DNA of 64,000 bases, taken from positions 992,569 through 1,056,568 of the forward strand of contig OY723249.1 in NCBI GenBank assembly GCA_963210315.1, given 5' to 3'. This DNA is from Rhynchopus euleeides. Lineage: Eukaryota > Euglenozoa > Diplonemea > Diplonemida > Diplonemidae. The position numbers and the translations under genes are program-made. The notes under the pieces were generated by a model. It saw nothing but the letters and a program-made list of their open reading frames with translations, was not told the origin of the DNA and made no database searches. Shown here in pieces: positions 43,011 through 53,450 of the stretch. Positions within the stretch are counted from its first letter, which is position 1. The number at the start of each line of letters is the position of its first letter.

Positions 43011-44520
43011 TTACTTGTTTGTGACAACTAAGGAGGATCCTTGAAATCGGTAGTGGACAGTAGCGGACAGGGCGGACATTTCCTTGTGGAAAAAGTGCCC
43101 GAAAAAAAAATTCGAAAAGGTCCCCCTTACAGAATTCGCCTTTTTTCAAAAAATCGGAAAATTTCGGACCGCAATTTGTACCCAAGAAAGTGCCGAATTT
43201 TCGGACTTGGTCCGATTTGAACGATTTCCGTGCCTCTTGCAACCCCCATGAGGGGGGGCTGCTGTTTCGGGTTCTTCCGGTGGTACATGCTGGGGTGTCA
43301 GGACAGGGAATCCTGCTCGCTGTACCCGGTGATCCCTGACGCAGCCAGGAAGTGGAGAGCCTTGGAACCCTGGTTGAGGCCTGTAACACCCGGCCTTCCT
43401 GCCACTTCTGGCATTGTGGAGTGGAGGTGGATATGGAGAAGGTTCTCTCTCCGTCCGGTCGAGCACAACCGTCCTCTCCAGCCAGGGGCCATCTACTTTC
43501 CAAACAAGGGCCAGGAACATGCTCAAACAAACTAATTGATCAGAAAATCTGGCTAGCCGTGGAATCATTGAGCAAAATTTGGGGAGTGATTGGTGCCCCA
43601 TTGCTGCATATGACATGTCCATTTTTGACGATTTTTGGGCAGAATTTGGTGCGTGGGACCTTTCGATTTTCATGAATTTTTCGGAATTTCGTGGGGACCG
43701 GTACCCCATTTGAGGGCCAAAAATCTCATTTCCGAGGCCTGGGAATGGTCGCAGTGGCCTCAGATGTCCAAAAACGTTCAATTGACCTCTCCTCGAAAAA
43801 AAATTCGAAAGGTCCCCCCTACTGGCACCCCGGATTAGGACATGTCTCTGGGGGTGTCCGGGGGGCATTTTTGGCCCATTTTTGGCTGGGGAAAATGGGC
43901 CATTTTTCACGATTTTTTCGGTTTTTTGTCCGGACCGGCACCGCATTTGAGGGGCCAAAATCTGATTTCCGAGGCCCGGGAATGGTCGCAGTGGCTTCAT
44001 TTGGCCAAAAACGTTCAATTTACCCTTCTCCAAAAAAAATTCGAAAGGGTCCCCCTACAAATCGCCGGTCTTAGGAGCAAAAAATTTGGGCACCCAGATT
44101 TCAAAAATTTTCAAACTATTTTCTGGACCAAAAATCAAACTATTGAGGTCCTGGCCGGACATGTCCGGGGGGGGGGGGGTCAAAATTGGATTTCCCGAAT
44201 TTCCGGGTCCGGACATGTCCGCCCGGACATCCGGACACCAGAAAATGTCCGCCCGGACATGTCCGCCCTGTCCGGGGCGGACATTTCTGGATGTCCGGAT
44301 GTCCGGGCGGACATGTCCGGGCGGGAAATTCGGGAAATGTCCGGGGGGGGGGGGGGGGGGGGGGGGGGTCAAAATTGGACCCGGACATCCGGACACCCGG
44401 ATTTCCGGGTCCGGGCATGTCCGCCCTGTCCGCCCTGAAATCGCCTAAGGGGCCGGGGGAAATCCAGGAAATTCGGGAAATCCAGGAATATGAAGAATCC
44501 TCCTAAAGTTGGCAAAAAAA
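43011..44520. repeat. Compound repeat with imperfect inverted ends
   Basis: The outer parts (ACAACTAAGGAGGATCCTTG on the left and the inverse of a similar GAATCCTCCTAAAGTTGGC on the right) match imperfectly. Inside, a unit of about 235 bases is repeated (43705-43833 and 43943-44065), each copy ending in TTCGAAAGGGTCCCCCTA. That short motif also ends blocks near 35575 and 36077. This may be a decayed element or satellite fragment. Confidence 0.45.
44150..44445. repeat. GGACATGTCC palindrome cluster
   Basis: Many copies of GGACATGTCC, GGACATCCGGACA and CCGCCCGGACATG, in both orientations, are interrupted by long G runs (about 44166-44178 and 44343-44368). Dense short palindromes of this kind form alternative stems and are prone to slippage. 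Confidence 0.8.
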
Positions 44521-45719
44521 CAAAAAAAAACCCAGAAAGTAAAAACGTATAATAGCACACAACCTGCGTCCCCATAGTCTGAGAAACTTGCAGGAGAAAT
44601 GATTAGCGACGCCAGATACGGCATGTGATAATGTATGATGTTCAATAAAGAAGTACTCTTCTCCACCTTGTTGCCGAAAGGGCAGCGTGGTGTCGAGGGA
44701 TTCTCAAAATTATTTGTTCAGCACTACAGAGGGAATGCCCCCTTGTGTTGTGTGGAAATTATTATAGACATGCCCATGACTGGTGTCATCATAGGCTTCG
44801 ACATCAAATGGAGTGGAATGCAAACCTTCGCAGATATTGTGTGGAATTTAATAAGAATAAGAAAGGATCAACGGCGTAGTTATGTTATGCAAATCGTATC
44901 TCCCTAAATAGCAAACAGTTTTCCTGGGTGAGAGGGGTAAAGACAGGAGGGAATGCCGTGCATCTTGGTGTCAGCAGGGCCTGGAGATGGCACCCCTGCA
45001 TGGACAAGCGGAATAACTTTCATTCTCATCCGATGTCAGACACATGCATGAGTCCGCCGAAGTACCGAACCTTCTCCCTCCTGCATCAGACGGACTGCAT
45101 ATCGTCCCGCTTCAAGATTACTGCCCCGCTGTTCTGCCCTCCCGATTCTCTTGGATTTGTTTTTGAACAAGTTTTTGGCTCTGCTTTTCTTTGATGAATC
45201 ATCCTAAAGGTAGCACCGCTACAGATGTCCTCACGATGTGGCAACTCATGAACAGCCTGTACAGCCAGTCCAGAACGAGTTTCCACGTGACTGCGATTAC
45301 CGATATTCCGTTGTTGGCAGCGGGAAGGGCAGTGATGTGGGGCGTGTGTTATTGAACGATTTTGAACGATTTTTGGCCGTGCTCGTCGCGTCCCCCGGTG
45401 AGGGGGGACGCTGTTTCGTGTTCTCCTTGCCGCACGGAGGCATTGCCTTACGTCGCCTCTTCCTCTTTTCCTTTATGGGCGGGTTAGTCTGGCTCAGAGG
45501 GCGGGACCGTGCTGATATGCACAGTGACGACTCTCCCTTTTTTTTGTTGTGCCCGCCTCCTGCCGAGTCGTGGCTGCTGCCTCTCAGACTGGGGGCGGGC
45601 GGTCGCCGACGCTGACGCGCCTGGCGGCCCGTGGAAAGTGACGTGGGTCTGGGGGTGGGGGGGGGGGGGTGCTGGGGTGTCAGGCCGAAGCCCTTGACCG
45701 CTGTTGATTTTTGCAGGTT
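44521..45719. other. Unassigned stretch next to the LINE 3' end
   Basis: Plus-strand 44635-44907 has a natural-looking translation (including VEGFSKLFVQHYRGNAPLC) that ends in a stop, but no family was recognised. The part from about 45200 to 45719 probably includes the LINE's 3' untranslated region on the minus strand. No poly-A tail or target duplication was fixed; a T run near 45539-45548 is one candidate end. Confidence 0.3.
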
Positions 45720-48700
45720 TCACGAGATCAGGTAGTCCTTCTCGCTGTGCTCCGTCACCCCTGCCTCAGCCAGGTAGCGTAGGGCCCCCTTGCAGTTGTG
45801 CAGCAGCAGGTTGTGCACGCTTGTGGCTGTGAGGTGGTGTCGGGCTGACGCTGTCGCGGGACAGCCGAAGAATAGGTGCTTCAGCGAGACCCCAGGCGGG
45901 GGGCTGTCCGGCGCAAGCTTCAGGCAGGGTTTGCACGGTGGTTGTGCGCTGCCCGGGACGTCGTGGTCGTACACCAGGCGGTGGTGGTCGGCCCGGAGGC
46001 GGCGGATGGTGGTTTCCCCTAAGCGGGTAAGGCCCTCCATGCGGAGGTCAGGGCGCTGCAGTCGCGTCTCCCCGATTCCTGACCGATACGCGTACACGCT
46101 GTCTGTGCGGGGCAACGTGGTCCCGCTGTATATGTGTCGGCGGAGGGTGACACGGGCCGACGCGAGGCTGATCGGCTCCATCTGGGGCTTGAACGCACCG
46201 ATCTGCGCCTGCTTGTCAGCAAGTTCGTTCCCTACCACCCCAACATGCGACGGGATGTAGCGGAGGTGGGTGGTGACATCGTATGTTTGGGCGAGCTTGC
46301 GCAGCCTCTGCCAGATGTCCCATTCGGTGGACCCCCTCGCTCGCTGGGGGCCGCTCAGCAGTGCATTCAGTGCGCTCTGCGAGTCGGTGAGGATGGCGAC
46401 CGTTTCGCCTTGGGTTACCACGGTGCATAGGTGGGCGAGGGATTCTCTGATGGCCACCAGCTCTGCCTGGTAGCTGATGCAACGGAGTCCTGCCGGCCAG
46501 GCGAGCTTTTTCTTGAGGCGGCCCTCCGGCATGCTGTACACCGCTGCGCCCGCGCCGCCCTGTTGCTGCCGCGATGTGGAGTTGGAGACTGACCCGTCGG
46601 TGTAGACATGCCAGGCGCACGTCGGGAGGGCCTGGATGGTCTGCTCTGCCAGGTCCCGGAGGGTGTCTTTCGGGGTGGCGGCCTTCGGGGCGGTGAGCCC
46701 CGGCAGCGTCGCCAGGATGTGCACTCGTGGCAGCACCAGGTTCCATTCCCAGGGGGGGATGGGGTGTGCTGCATGCAGGGGGGCCAGCAGGGGGGTGCGC
46801 CCGTCGACCTTCGAGGATTTCACCAGACTCCGTGCCTGATGTAGCCAGCTGCCTCCCGTGTTCCCGGTATTTAGTTGCGCCCGGTATCCTGGGGAGTGGG
46901 GCACGCGGCGGAAGCGTTCGTGGTCTGTGCACACCGCAACCTTGAAGTCGAGGTCGAGGTCTCGTAGGTGTGATTCCCAGAGGAGCTTCGCCGTGCTGGT
47001 GTTCTTCATGCAGCCTGTGATAATCAGGGCTGCGGTGCGGTGGACATCTTGCAGGCGTTTGAGGTTCCTCGCGGTCAGGCCAGGGGTGTAAACGCTTGCG
47101 GCGTACATCAGGATGGGGTAGACATACGTCAGGTAGGCCTGGCGCAGCGTGTCTCCACTTGAGCCCCAGTCGGTGCCTGCCAACATACGCAGTATGCTCA
47201 GGCGTCGCATACAGGTGGTCACGACGTGGTCGACGTGGTCCGACATCGTGTAGCAGGCATCGATGTAAACCCCGAGGTATTTTGCTGTGGAGTCGTGCTG
47301 GAGGGGGGTGCCGTCTGGGAGCTCCATGCGCTTGTGCTCGCCCAGTGCTTCAGGCGTCGTTCCCATCAGCGTGTAGCAGCACTTGCTGGGGGAGAGCTGC
47401 AGCCCGTGGAGTGGGACTTCGGCGGCGAGTGCTGATATGACGCCCTGTGCGGTGCTTAGGGCGTCGGTGTAGGTGTCCCCGACGACGAGTACTGCAATGT
47501 CATCTGCGAACACCGCAGGGTGGACGTCCGGGGAGGCGGTGATGGCTCGAGATACGTCATCCATCACGCAGTTGAAGAGCAGGGGCGAGAGCACTGTTCC
47601 TTGTGGGACACCGTTGTTGAAGTCGTAGTAGTCGCTTCTCACCCCGTGCACCTGTGCGGCGGCCCGGCGGTTGCTGAGGTAGTTGTGCAGCCATCGGGTG
47701 AACTTCGGGGGGAAGCCCTTTCGTCTGACGCTGTTGATGACTGCGAGCTTGCTGACCTTGTCGAAGGCTTTCTCGAGGTCGAAGTACAGGGTGACAGCTG
47801 CCTTCCCGGAGGAGAGGGCGTCCGTCGCTGTTTGGGTGATGTAGGCTAGCTGGTCGGTTGTCGATCTCAGTCGCTGGAATCCCGCTTGGTTCGGGCAGTG
47901 CCCCTCGACTTGCGGGTATGCGTCGTCAAGCATGAGCTGCTCCATGCGCCTCTTCACCATTTTTTCCAGTACCTTGCATGCTGTGCTGGTGAGCGCAATT
48001 GGTCGGTACGAGGATGCTGCCGTCGCTGGCTTCCCCGGTTTCAGGATCGGGACGATGACTGCTCGCGTCCATGCGTCGGGGAGGATGCCGCTGTTCCACG
48101 ACAGGTTGAGCACGTGCAGGAGTCCCTGCCGCGCTTGGGGGCCGAGGTGCATCAGCAGTTCGTTGTTGAGGTCGTCAGGCCCTGGGGATTTTCGCTCCTG
48201 CAGTTCGGACAGGGCTGCGCTCAGCTCCTCTTTGGAGAAGTCGTCTTCGGCAGCTGAGAGCTCGGGGGGTGTCTGGCCATTCGCATGTTGCGGGGTGGGT
48301 ACCGATTGTGACTGTTGGTCGTTCCCTTCACTGATCTTGGCGTAGTGGCTGCAGAGGAGGTCCGCCTTAGCTTTGGGGTCGGTCACCGGGACCCCTCCGT
48401 CGACAAGCGGGAAGGCGGCCTGTTGAAGTTTGCGGCCGTCGAGTTCTCGCACAAGCCGGAAGGTGGCGCCGAGGTCGCTGCTGGTGCTCGCAGCCTGGCA
48501 CCTGGTTTCCCAAGTTGTGCGTTTTGCTTCGAGGACGGCGTTGGTGGCGTCGGTGGTCAGCTTGTCCAGTTTGTCGTAGTCGTCCTGGGACAGGTGTGTA
48601 GTCTGGGCGTGTCTGCGTGATTCTTCGTTCCGCGCCCGTACCGCGCGTTTCACCTTGCTCGTGAACCACCTCTTGCGGGGGCGTGAGCTACGCTTCGTCG

Positions 48701-49691
48701 GGATGTGCTTGGCTGCGACCGTTCGCACCAGTCCAAGCCACTTGTGGAAGGACTCCTTCGGGTCACACCACTTCGTCACTTTGCGTGATAGCCGTTCGAG
48801 CTCCTCGGTGAAGGCGGGCCAGTCCGCTGCTGCCCAGTTCCACAGTTGACGGGCCTTGGCTGCCGGGTGTGTCGCAGCTGCTGGCGTTCGTTCAAAAGGG
48901 ACGGTGTATTGGATGGCGAAGTGGTCTGATTGCCACTGGTCCAGGGTATTCCAGGTGACCTCCCCCAACTCGTAGTGGGCGAAGACGATGTCCGGCGAGG
49001 ACTTGGAGTCGCGGCGCATGCGTGTGGGGTGGTCGGGGTCGTTGCACAGTGACATGCCGTTGAGGAGGGACCAGTGGTACAGATCAGTTCCCTTGTTGTC
49101 ACAGCGCGCATGTTTATCCCAGGCACGGTTGTGGATGTTGAAGTCGCCAGCTATGACGGACTCCGGCGTGTGTGGTAGCAGGGATGTAGAGAAGTCATCG
49201 TGGCGTGGGTCGTTGCTAGTGCCGACTCCCGAGGGGCGGTACACATTGGTGAACGTGACGGCGCTTTCCGGTCCCGTGACTCGCACTGTGAGGGTCTCTG
49301 TTACACTAGCGTCTGGTGCGGTGGCAATGAGAGTCGCGTGTAGGTCCTCCCGCACTAGCGTTGCGATCCCGCCTCCGGAGGTGAGCGTCCCTTTACAGCG
49401 CTTCTGGGTGCGGCGTCGGAGAAATGTGGAGTAGCCCGGGAACTTGGGGTCTCCCCCCTGTGCTGCTCGGAGCTCTTGCAGATGCACGACGTCGTACCGT
49501 TGGGTTGCGAGGTGGTGCTGTAGTTCCGCTTTTTTCGCCTCGGTGAGACCGTTGCAGTTCCAGGTCAGGCACTTGAGGTGCTGTGCCGGACCAGGGTTCT
49601 GCTCGATGTCACCCGCCCGGAGGAGAAGGTCTCGCTTGGTCTCGAAGATGTGGCGCGGTCGGTTTGGGGATGGCAGTTGAAGAGGGGCTCT
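45720..49691 (-). CDS. LINE ORF2: 2A peptide, endonuclease, reverse transcriptase, RNase H
   Basis: The open frame has 1323 codons; coordinates give the whole open stretch because no ATG precedes the enzyme domains. Residues 28-35 are DIEQNPGP, a 2A peptide. Endonuclease follows at once (LTWNCNG near residue 42, HLQEL near 69, GDFNIH at about 182). The reverse transcriptase has SYRPIALTS and the catalytic FADD at about 729. RNase H has YTDGS at about 1031, then AELVAIRESL, TDSQSAL and HVGVVGNELAD. A C-terminal Cys/His stretch (CKPCLK...HLFFGC) resembles that of other RNase H-bearing LINEs. The protein nicks target DNA and copies the RNA in place. How it is translated is an open question: the first ATG lies inside the endonuclease, beyond its essential first residues. 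Confidence 0.9.
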   Translation of the reverse strand, partial: RAPLQLPSPNRPRHIFETKRDLLLRAGDIEQNPGPAQHLKCLTWNCNGLTEAKKAELQHHLATQRYDVVHLQELRAAQGGDPKFPGYSTFLRRRTQKRCKGTLTSGGGIATLVREDLHATLIATAPDASVTETLTVRVTGPESAVTFTNVYRPSGVGTSNDPRHDDFSTSLLPHTPESVIAGDFNIHNRAWDKHARCDNKGTDLYHWSLLNGMSLCNDPDHPTRMRRDSKSSPDIVFAHYELGEVTWNTLDQWQSDHFAIQYTVPFERTPAAATHPAAKARQLWNWAAADWPAFTEELERLSRKVTKWCDPKESFHKWLGLVRTVAAKHIPTKRSSRPRKRWFTSKVKRAVRARNEESRRHAQTTHLSQDDYDKLDKLTTDATNAVLEAKRTTWETRCQAASTSSDLGATFRLVRELDGRKLQQAAFPLVDGGVPVTDPKAKADLLCSHYAKISEGNDQQSQSVPTPQHANGQTPPELSAAEDDFSKEELSAALSELQERKSPGPDDLNNELLMHLGPQARQGLLHVLNLSWNSGILPDAWTRAVIVPILKPGKPATAASSYRPIALTSTACKVLEKMVKRRMEQLMLDDAYPQVEGHCPNQAGFQRLRSTTDQLAYITQTATDALSSGKAAVTLYFDLEKAFDKVSKLAVINSVRRKGFPPKFTRWLHNYLSNRRAAAQVHGVRSDYYDFNNGVPQGTVLSPLLFNCVMDDVSRAITASPDVHPAVFADDIAVLVVGDTYTDALSTAQGVISALAAEVPLHGLQLSPSKCCYTLMGTTPEALGEHKRMELPDGTPLQHDSTAKYLGVYIDACYTMSDHVDHVVTTCMRRLSILRMLAGTDWGSSGDTLRQAYLTYVYPILMYAASVYTPGLTARNLKRLQDVHRTAALIITGCMKNTSTAKLLWESHLRDLDLDFKVAVCTDHERFRRVPHSPGYRAQLNTGNTGGSWLHQARSLVKSSKVDGRTPLLAPLHAAHPIPPWEWNLVLPRVHILATLPGLTAPKAATPKDTLRDLAEQTIQALPTCAWHVYTDGSVSNSTSRQQQGGAGAAVYSMPEGRLKKKLAWPAGLRCISYQAELVAIRESLAHLCTVVTQGETVAILTDSQSALNALLSGPQRARGSTEWDIWQRLRKLAQTYDVTTHLRYIPSHVGVVGNELADKQAQIGAFKPQMEPISLASARVTLRRHIYSGTTLPRTDSVYAYRSGIGETRLQRPDLRMEGLTRLGETTIRRLRADHHRLVYDHDVPGSAQPPCKPCLKLAPDSPPPGVSLKHLFFGCPATASARHHLTATSVHNLLLHNCKGALRYLAEAGVTEHSEKDYLIS

Positions 49692-51439
49692 TCACACAGG
49701 CGTTTCTGCACCGGCTCCGCCGGGGCCATGTGCTTCGTGCGGAGGGTTGTAGTCCGAGTCGGGGTGAGTGTCCGGCTTTTCTTCTTAGGAGTCAGCCCCG
49801 TGCGTGTCCGGGGCTTCGGGGAGGCGGACTTCGGGGGTGGGCCCTTGGTCCCCCGGTCTGGGGTGGTGGAGGCCGGGTCGGCCTTTCGAGGAAGGGGGTT
49901 GGAGCCCGGCTTGGTCTGCTTCTTCGGCTTAGATTGCGGCTTCGTTGCCGCCTCCAGGTGCTGCAGGCGAGCCTGCATCGCTCGCAGGGCGGCCGTGAAC
50001 TGGCTCTCCTGGTTCACGGCCCGCTCCTCTGCCGCGGTGGCCCGCCGCTCTGCCTCGGCGGCACGCCGCTCTGCCTGCTCGAGGAGGGCTTGCACCCTGG
50101 CGAGGTTGGCGGTGGCGGTGGCTGCTGCGGCGGCGGTGGCGGCGGCGGCGGGGTCGGTGGTCGTGGTGGCGTGGGGCGTTGGGGCGTTGTCCTTCATCTC
50201 AGCGTCGATTTTGGACTTCTTCTTTTTGCTCTTGTTGCTCTTCGTCTTCTTTGTCGCCTTGTTCGCCAGCTCACTCCCCGGCACTCCCTGCGGCTGCTCC
50301 GGGGCTGCGGGAGGTGGGGTCGGCTTCGGCGGGGGCTTGGTGCGCTTTGCCCTCCGTCGGCGGGGGAAGAGCCCCAGGTCCTCGGGCTCGCGGTACCGCC
50401 GCAACACCAGGTAGGTGTTGCTGTCGACGCAGTACGCGCCGAGTTTTTGGGGGGCGGTGGGGGCGCGCAGCAGCACTGCTCGCCCGTTCGGTTCCCTGGC
50501 TGACGCCAGGATGTGGGCCTGCCAGCCTATTTCCTCTAGCAGGTCCCTGGTGCAGCGGGCGGTGTACTGTGTGGGCAGCCCTTCCAGTACATATTTCCCC
50601 TGCAGGGGGGTTGCAGCTTCGTCACCGACGACTGCTGCCGTGGCACAGTGCCCGGCGGTGTTCGGCACTGCGATGCCGAGGCCGCCCTTCACCAGGACGA
50701 CCCTTCCGCTCAGCCGGCCCGCCTTCTCCTGTGCCTGCTGGATGGTGGCGTCGAGCGGCAGGCGCACGACTGTGTCGGGGTGTGTGGTGGTGTGGAAATG
50801 GGGGCGGCAGAAGATGTCGCTCTCGCCGCTCGCACGCAGCAGGTCCTTGACCTGTCGACTGTCCACACCCACCTTGAAGCGGCGGGCCCAGGTGGTGCCG
50901 GTCATCGCGATGACCGCGTCCGGCTCCGCGCCGTGGGCCCGCAGCCAGGTGCGGATGTGTGTGTGTGTGAGGGGGGTGGCTGGCGGTGCTTCCATCACCA
51001 CCCACTCCCGGGTGCCCTTGGGGGCTTTCAGGCCCGGGCTGCTGCTAGCCCCGTAGTGTACGGGGTCACTGTGGAGCTGCAGCAGGTGCCGCCGCAGCCC
51101 CCGGGTCTCGCCGTCGCGCTCGACCAGGAGGGAGAGGACACGGCTGCGCCCCTTCCCCCCCTCCGTCGCCTCGACGGTCAGGATTGCCGCCGGTCCCGGC
51201 GGCGGGTGCTCCCTGCACCTCGCGATCAGGCGCTGTGCGTCGCCTTTGGCGCACAGCATAATGCCGCCCTTGGCGGCCAGCTCGTCTGTTGAGTGCCTGA
51301 CGTCGGCACTCCACTCCTTCTCCCGCAACACCCATCGCTGCTTCCTCCCTGCAGCTTCGCTCGGCGCCGGCTTAGCCGACGCCTCCCCAGGGAACCCCGT
51401 CGTGGAGGGGTGCAGGGGGACAGAGGCAGCGTGGGACAT
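49565..51439 (-). CDS. LINE ORF1 protein
   Basis: This frame of 624 residues starts at the ATG at 51439. The N-terminal 320 residues look folded but unrecognised. Residues 335-410 are very basic and Lys/Pro-rich (TKKTKSNKSKKKKSK), an Ala/Thr-rich stretch follows, and residues 445-498 form a coiled coil (ARVQALLEQAERRAAEAERR). The C-terminal 120 residues are basic and Ser/Thr/Pro-rich. No CCHC zinc knuckle or clear RRM was seen. It presumably binds element RNA and multimerises. The last 40 codons overlap the ORF2 frame, which lies in the -1 frame relative to it. Confidence 0.8.
   Translation of the reverse strand: MSHAASVPLHPSTTGFPGEASAKPAPSEAAGRKQRWVLREKEWSADVRHSTDELAAKGGIMLCAKGDAQRLIARCREHPPPGPAAILTVEATEGGKGRSRVLSLLVERDGETRGLRRHLLQLHSDPVHYGASSSPGLKAPKGTREWVVMEAPPATPLTHTHIRTWLRAHGAEPDAVIAMTGTTWARRFKVGVDSRQVKDLLRASGESDIFCRPHFHTTTHPDTVVRLPLDATIQQAQEKAGRLSGRVVLVKGGLGIAVPNTAGHCATAAVVGDEAATPLQGKYVLEGLPTQYTARCTRDLLEEIGWQAHILASAREPNGRAVLLRAPTAPQKLGAYCVDSNTYLVLRRYREPEDLGLFPRRRRAKRTKPPPKPTPPPAAPEQPQGVPGSELANKATKKTKSNKSKKKKSKIDAEMKDNAPTPHATTTTDPAAAATAAAAATATANLARVQALLEQAERRAAEAERRATAAEERAVNQESQFTAALRAMQARLQHLEAATKPQSKPKKQTKPGSNPLPRKADPASTTPDRGTKGPPPKSASPKPRTRTGLTPKKKSRTLTPTRTTTLRTKHMAPAEPVQKRLCEEPLFNCHPQTDRATSSRPSETFSSGRVTSSRTLVRHSTSSA
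49587..49610 (-). other. 2A ribosome-skipping peptide site
   Basis: In the ORF2 frame these 24 bases encode DIEQNPGP, matching the 2A consensus D(V/I)ExNPGP exactly. The residues before it (KRDLLLRAG) are the leucine-rich, basic upstream context typical of 2A. Skipping between G and P would release the downstream product beginning with P, just ahead of the endonuclease. The frame is closed by a stop about 82 bases upstream. Confidence 0.88.
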
Positions 51440-53370
51440 TGTGTGTGTGATGTGTCAGTTGTGTTCCCCTTATTTGAAACCCAATATCAAATGCGCATCC
51501 GGAAGCAGAGAACGGGTGAGGGAGAACGAGCGAAGATGAATCTTTTGATCGTGACACAGACTCCTGGCGCGGCCGCAATACGGATGGGTGTCGGTGCATG
51601 CCATTGACATGCCACTCGCCCCTCTCCGATGCGGCACACAGCTTCTTTACTTTAGTGGGCCTGCATCAACTGTGGCAGTGTGACACCAATTCGACAGGGA
51701 TGTCTTTCTTGCACTTCAGCTCTCAGGCTTACGGGCGTCTTCTATGCGTCTTTAAAACAACAGCTCTTTCGTGGCAGACTGAGTAAATCTTCTACAACTG
51801 CAGCCCAGGAAGTAACACGGCATGGCATTGCAGTGAGACGATGTTCCGGGTACTGTTTGGCTGACAGCCGGACTCACAGCGACAGGAGCCCAGCAATGAC
51901 AAGCCCTGGCTGGCAACGCCAAATATCCTGAGACTAGTGGCGCAGAGCGGGCAAAAATCGACCGGACCCCGGGGAAGGATATCCGCGAGTGATGCCAAGT
52001 GTCGCATCTTGTATTTTCCCGAATCCTGCTGTTCCGTGAGCCTTAAAGAGAACCATTCGATTTTTGTGGTGGAGAAACTTGGAGCGACTTTTGTAAGAGT
52101 TCAAGATGGGATCTCCACACGACTGTGGTCAGGGACCCGACATGCCAGGTGACAACACCCCAGGACAACACTCTCGGCATCCAAATTGGGTTGTCAGGGT
52201 GAAATGTCACCTGACATGTCACCCTGACGACTGACCACCGCGTCGTGCACATTAGTGGGGGTATTGAAATAGAAGTCGAAGGAAGCACAAGGGTGATCTC
52301 CCTTCAATGGGGGGCAGGGGAGGGGGGCACCCAAAATCGGGGGAGGGGGGCGACAAGAAACATACCAGCAGACAGAGTGTGCGATTCAGAGGGGGGTGGG
52401 GGTGGGGGTGGGGAAACGGAGCGGAACTGAACAGAAGAAGGAAAAAATTATCAAAAAAAGATGAACTCCGAGCGCGGGCGACCCATGAATCCGCACAGGC
52501 CAAACTCATTCAAAAACTATCTGTGTCCCCGCTGGATCGTAAAGTGACAGCAAAACGAGACAACAAACCAATTACTGCCGAAAGTTGTTTTGTTGGAACG
52601 CAGACCCCACTCTTTGTGTACACCACTCCCCGGTCTGATGAAGTGGTGTGAGTGGGGACGCACGATCCAGCTAAAGGCACAGAAAGTTTCCCCAGTTGGC
52701 TACGCCGAACTAACAAAAAAAAACGTGACCACTGCAACACACACACACACAAGCCCTCAAGACTCTTGAAGCGGCCTGACTATTTAGTGTCTTCGTCGCA
52801 GCAAGGGGGCGATATATACCACCCTTTTTATTGATTTCACGTGTCAGTGTTTGACTTTTTCGCAACTTCATTTCTTCCTTTTCTCCCTCTCCAACCCCAC
52901 CCGTGACACCACCAGGGTTTAGCTAGCCCTGGTCCGATTATCCCCGGTTCTTCGCTGAAGAGACGCGGCCGGGGGGAGGGGTACGAAGAGTACGCGTCGA
53001 AACCGGTGTCACGTCGTGTTGGGGAATCCTTCGGGAGTGCGATACTGAAGGGGAGGTGCTACTGCCCGTGCAGGGCGACACCGCCTTAAAACTTTATAAC
53101 CACACACACACACACACGTGAATCTCTCCTAATTTGAAAAGTGTCGGTGACACTTGGCAGGTGCAGGCCAGCAAGCCACCGTTCAGGCCATCACCAACGC
53201 GCTACTCCGTTTGCAGGGGCCCATATCATTGCCGCCCCACCCTACGTTTGACATAGCGCTCCGAACCTAGGAACCACCGGTCCTCCCCCCGCCCCCCTCG
53301 CGTGCGCAGCAGAGACACGCCTGTCGTGGAGCTACAACGCAGGAGAGATCTATACAAGCTGTGCATATTG
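51440..53370. other. LINE upstream flank and spacer
   Basis: The part next to 51439 presumably includes the LINE 5' untranslated region, of unknown length. Beyond that no gene was recognised. There is a hairpin-forming GTCACCTGACATGTCACC-type stretch near 52150-52235, a dispersed repeat copy at 52262, and AC microsatellites at 52738-52753 and 53100-53117. Confidence 0.4.
52262..52300 (+). repeat. Dispersed TAxTGAAATAGAAG repeat, copy 3
   Basis: The core TATTGAAATAGAAGTCGAAG follows a short G run, with GCACAAGGGTGATC after it. Confidence 0.7.
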
Positions 53371-53375
53371 GGGGG

Positions 53376-53450
53376 TATTGAAATAGAAGCCGGAAGTAAA
53401 AGGAGGCACAAGAATGATCACCCTTCACTCGTTAGGCAGGTTGTGTCTGA
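53376..53450 (+). repeat. Dispersed TAxTGAAATAGAAG repeat, copy 4
   Basis: This is a long copy with the full tail GATCACCCTTCACTCGTTAG and GCAGGTTGTGTCTGA, preceded by a G run. Confidence 0.75.

Larger units (their letters stand above)
45720..51439 (-). mobile_element. Non-LTR retrotransposon (LINE) with APE endonuclease and RNase H
   Basis: The coding part of a LINE runs on the minus strand: ORF1 at 51439-49565 and ORF2 at 49691-45720, overlapping by about 127 bases. ORF2 has apurinic-type endonuclease, reverse transcriptase and RNase H in that order, all with catalytic motifs present and no interior stop, so the copy looks young and possibly active. RNase H after the reverse transcriptase, together with a 2A peptide, recalls the I/Ingi group (L1Tc of trypanosomes carries a 2A), but the clade cannot be fixed by eye. 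Both untranslated ends and the target duplication remain undefined. Confidence 0.9.

Noticed and set aside
44150-44445. CRISPR-like array
   Set aside because: Units are unevenly spaced, occur in both orientations and have no unique spacers or cas genes nearby.
49578-50850. Plus-strand open frames opposite LINE ORF1
   Set aside because: They are Arg/Gly/Ser-rich mirror frames of ORF1 with no domain.
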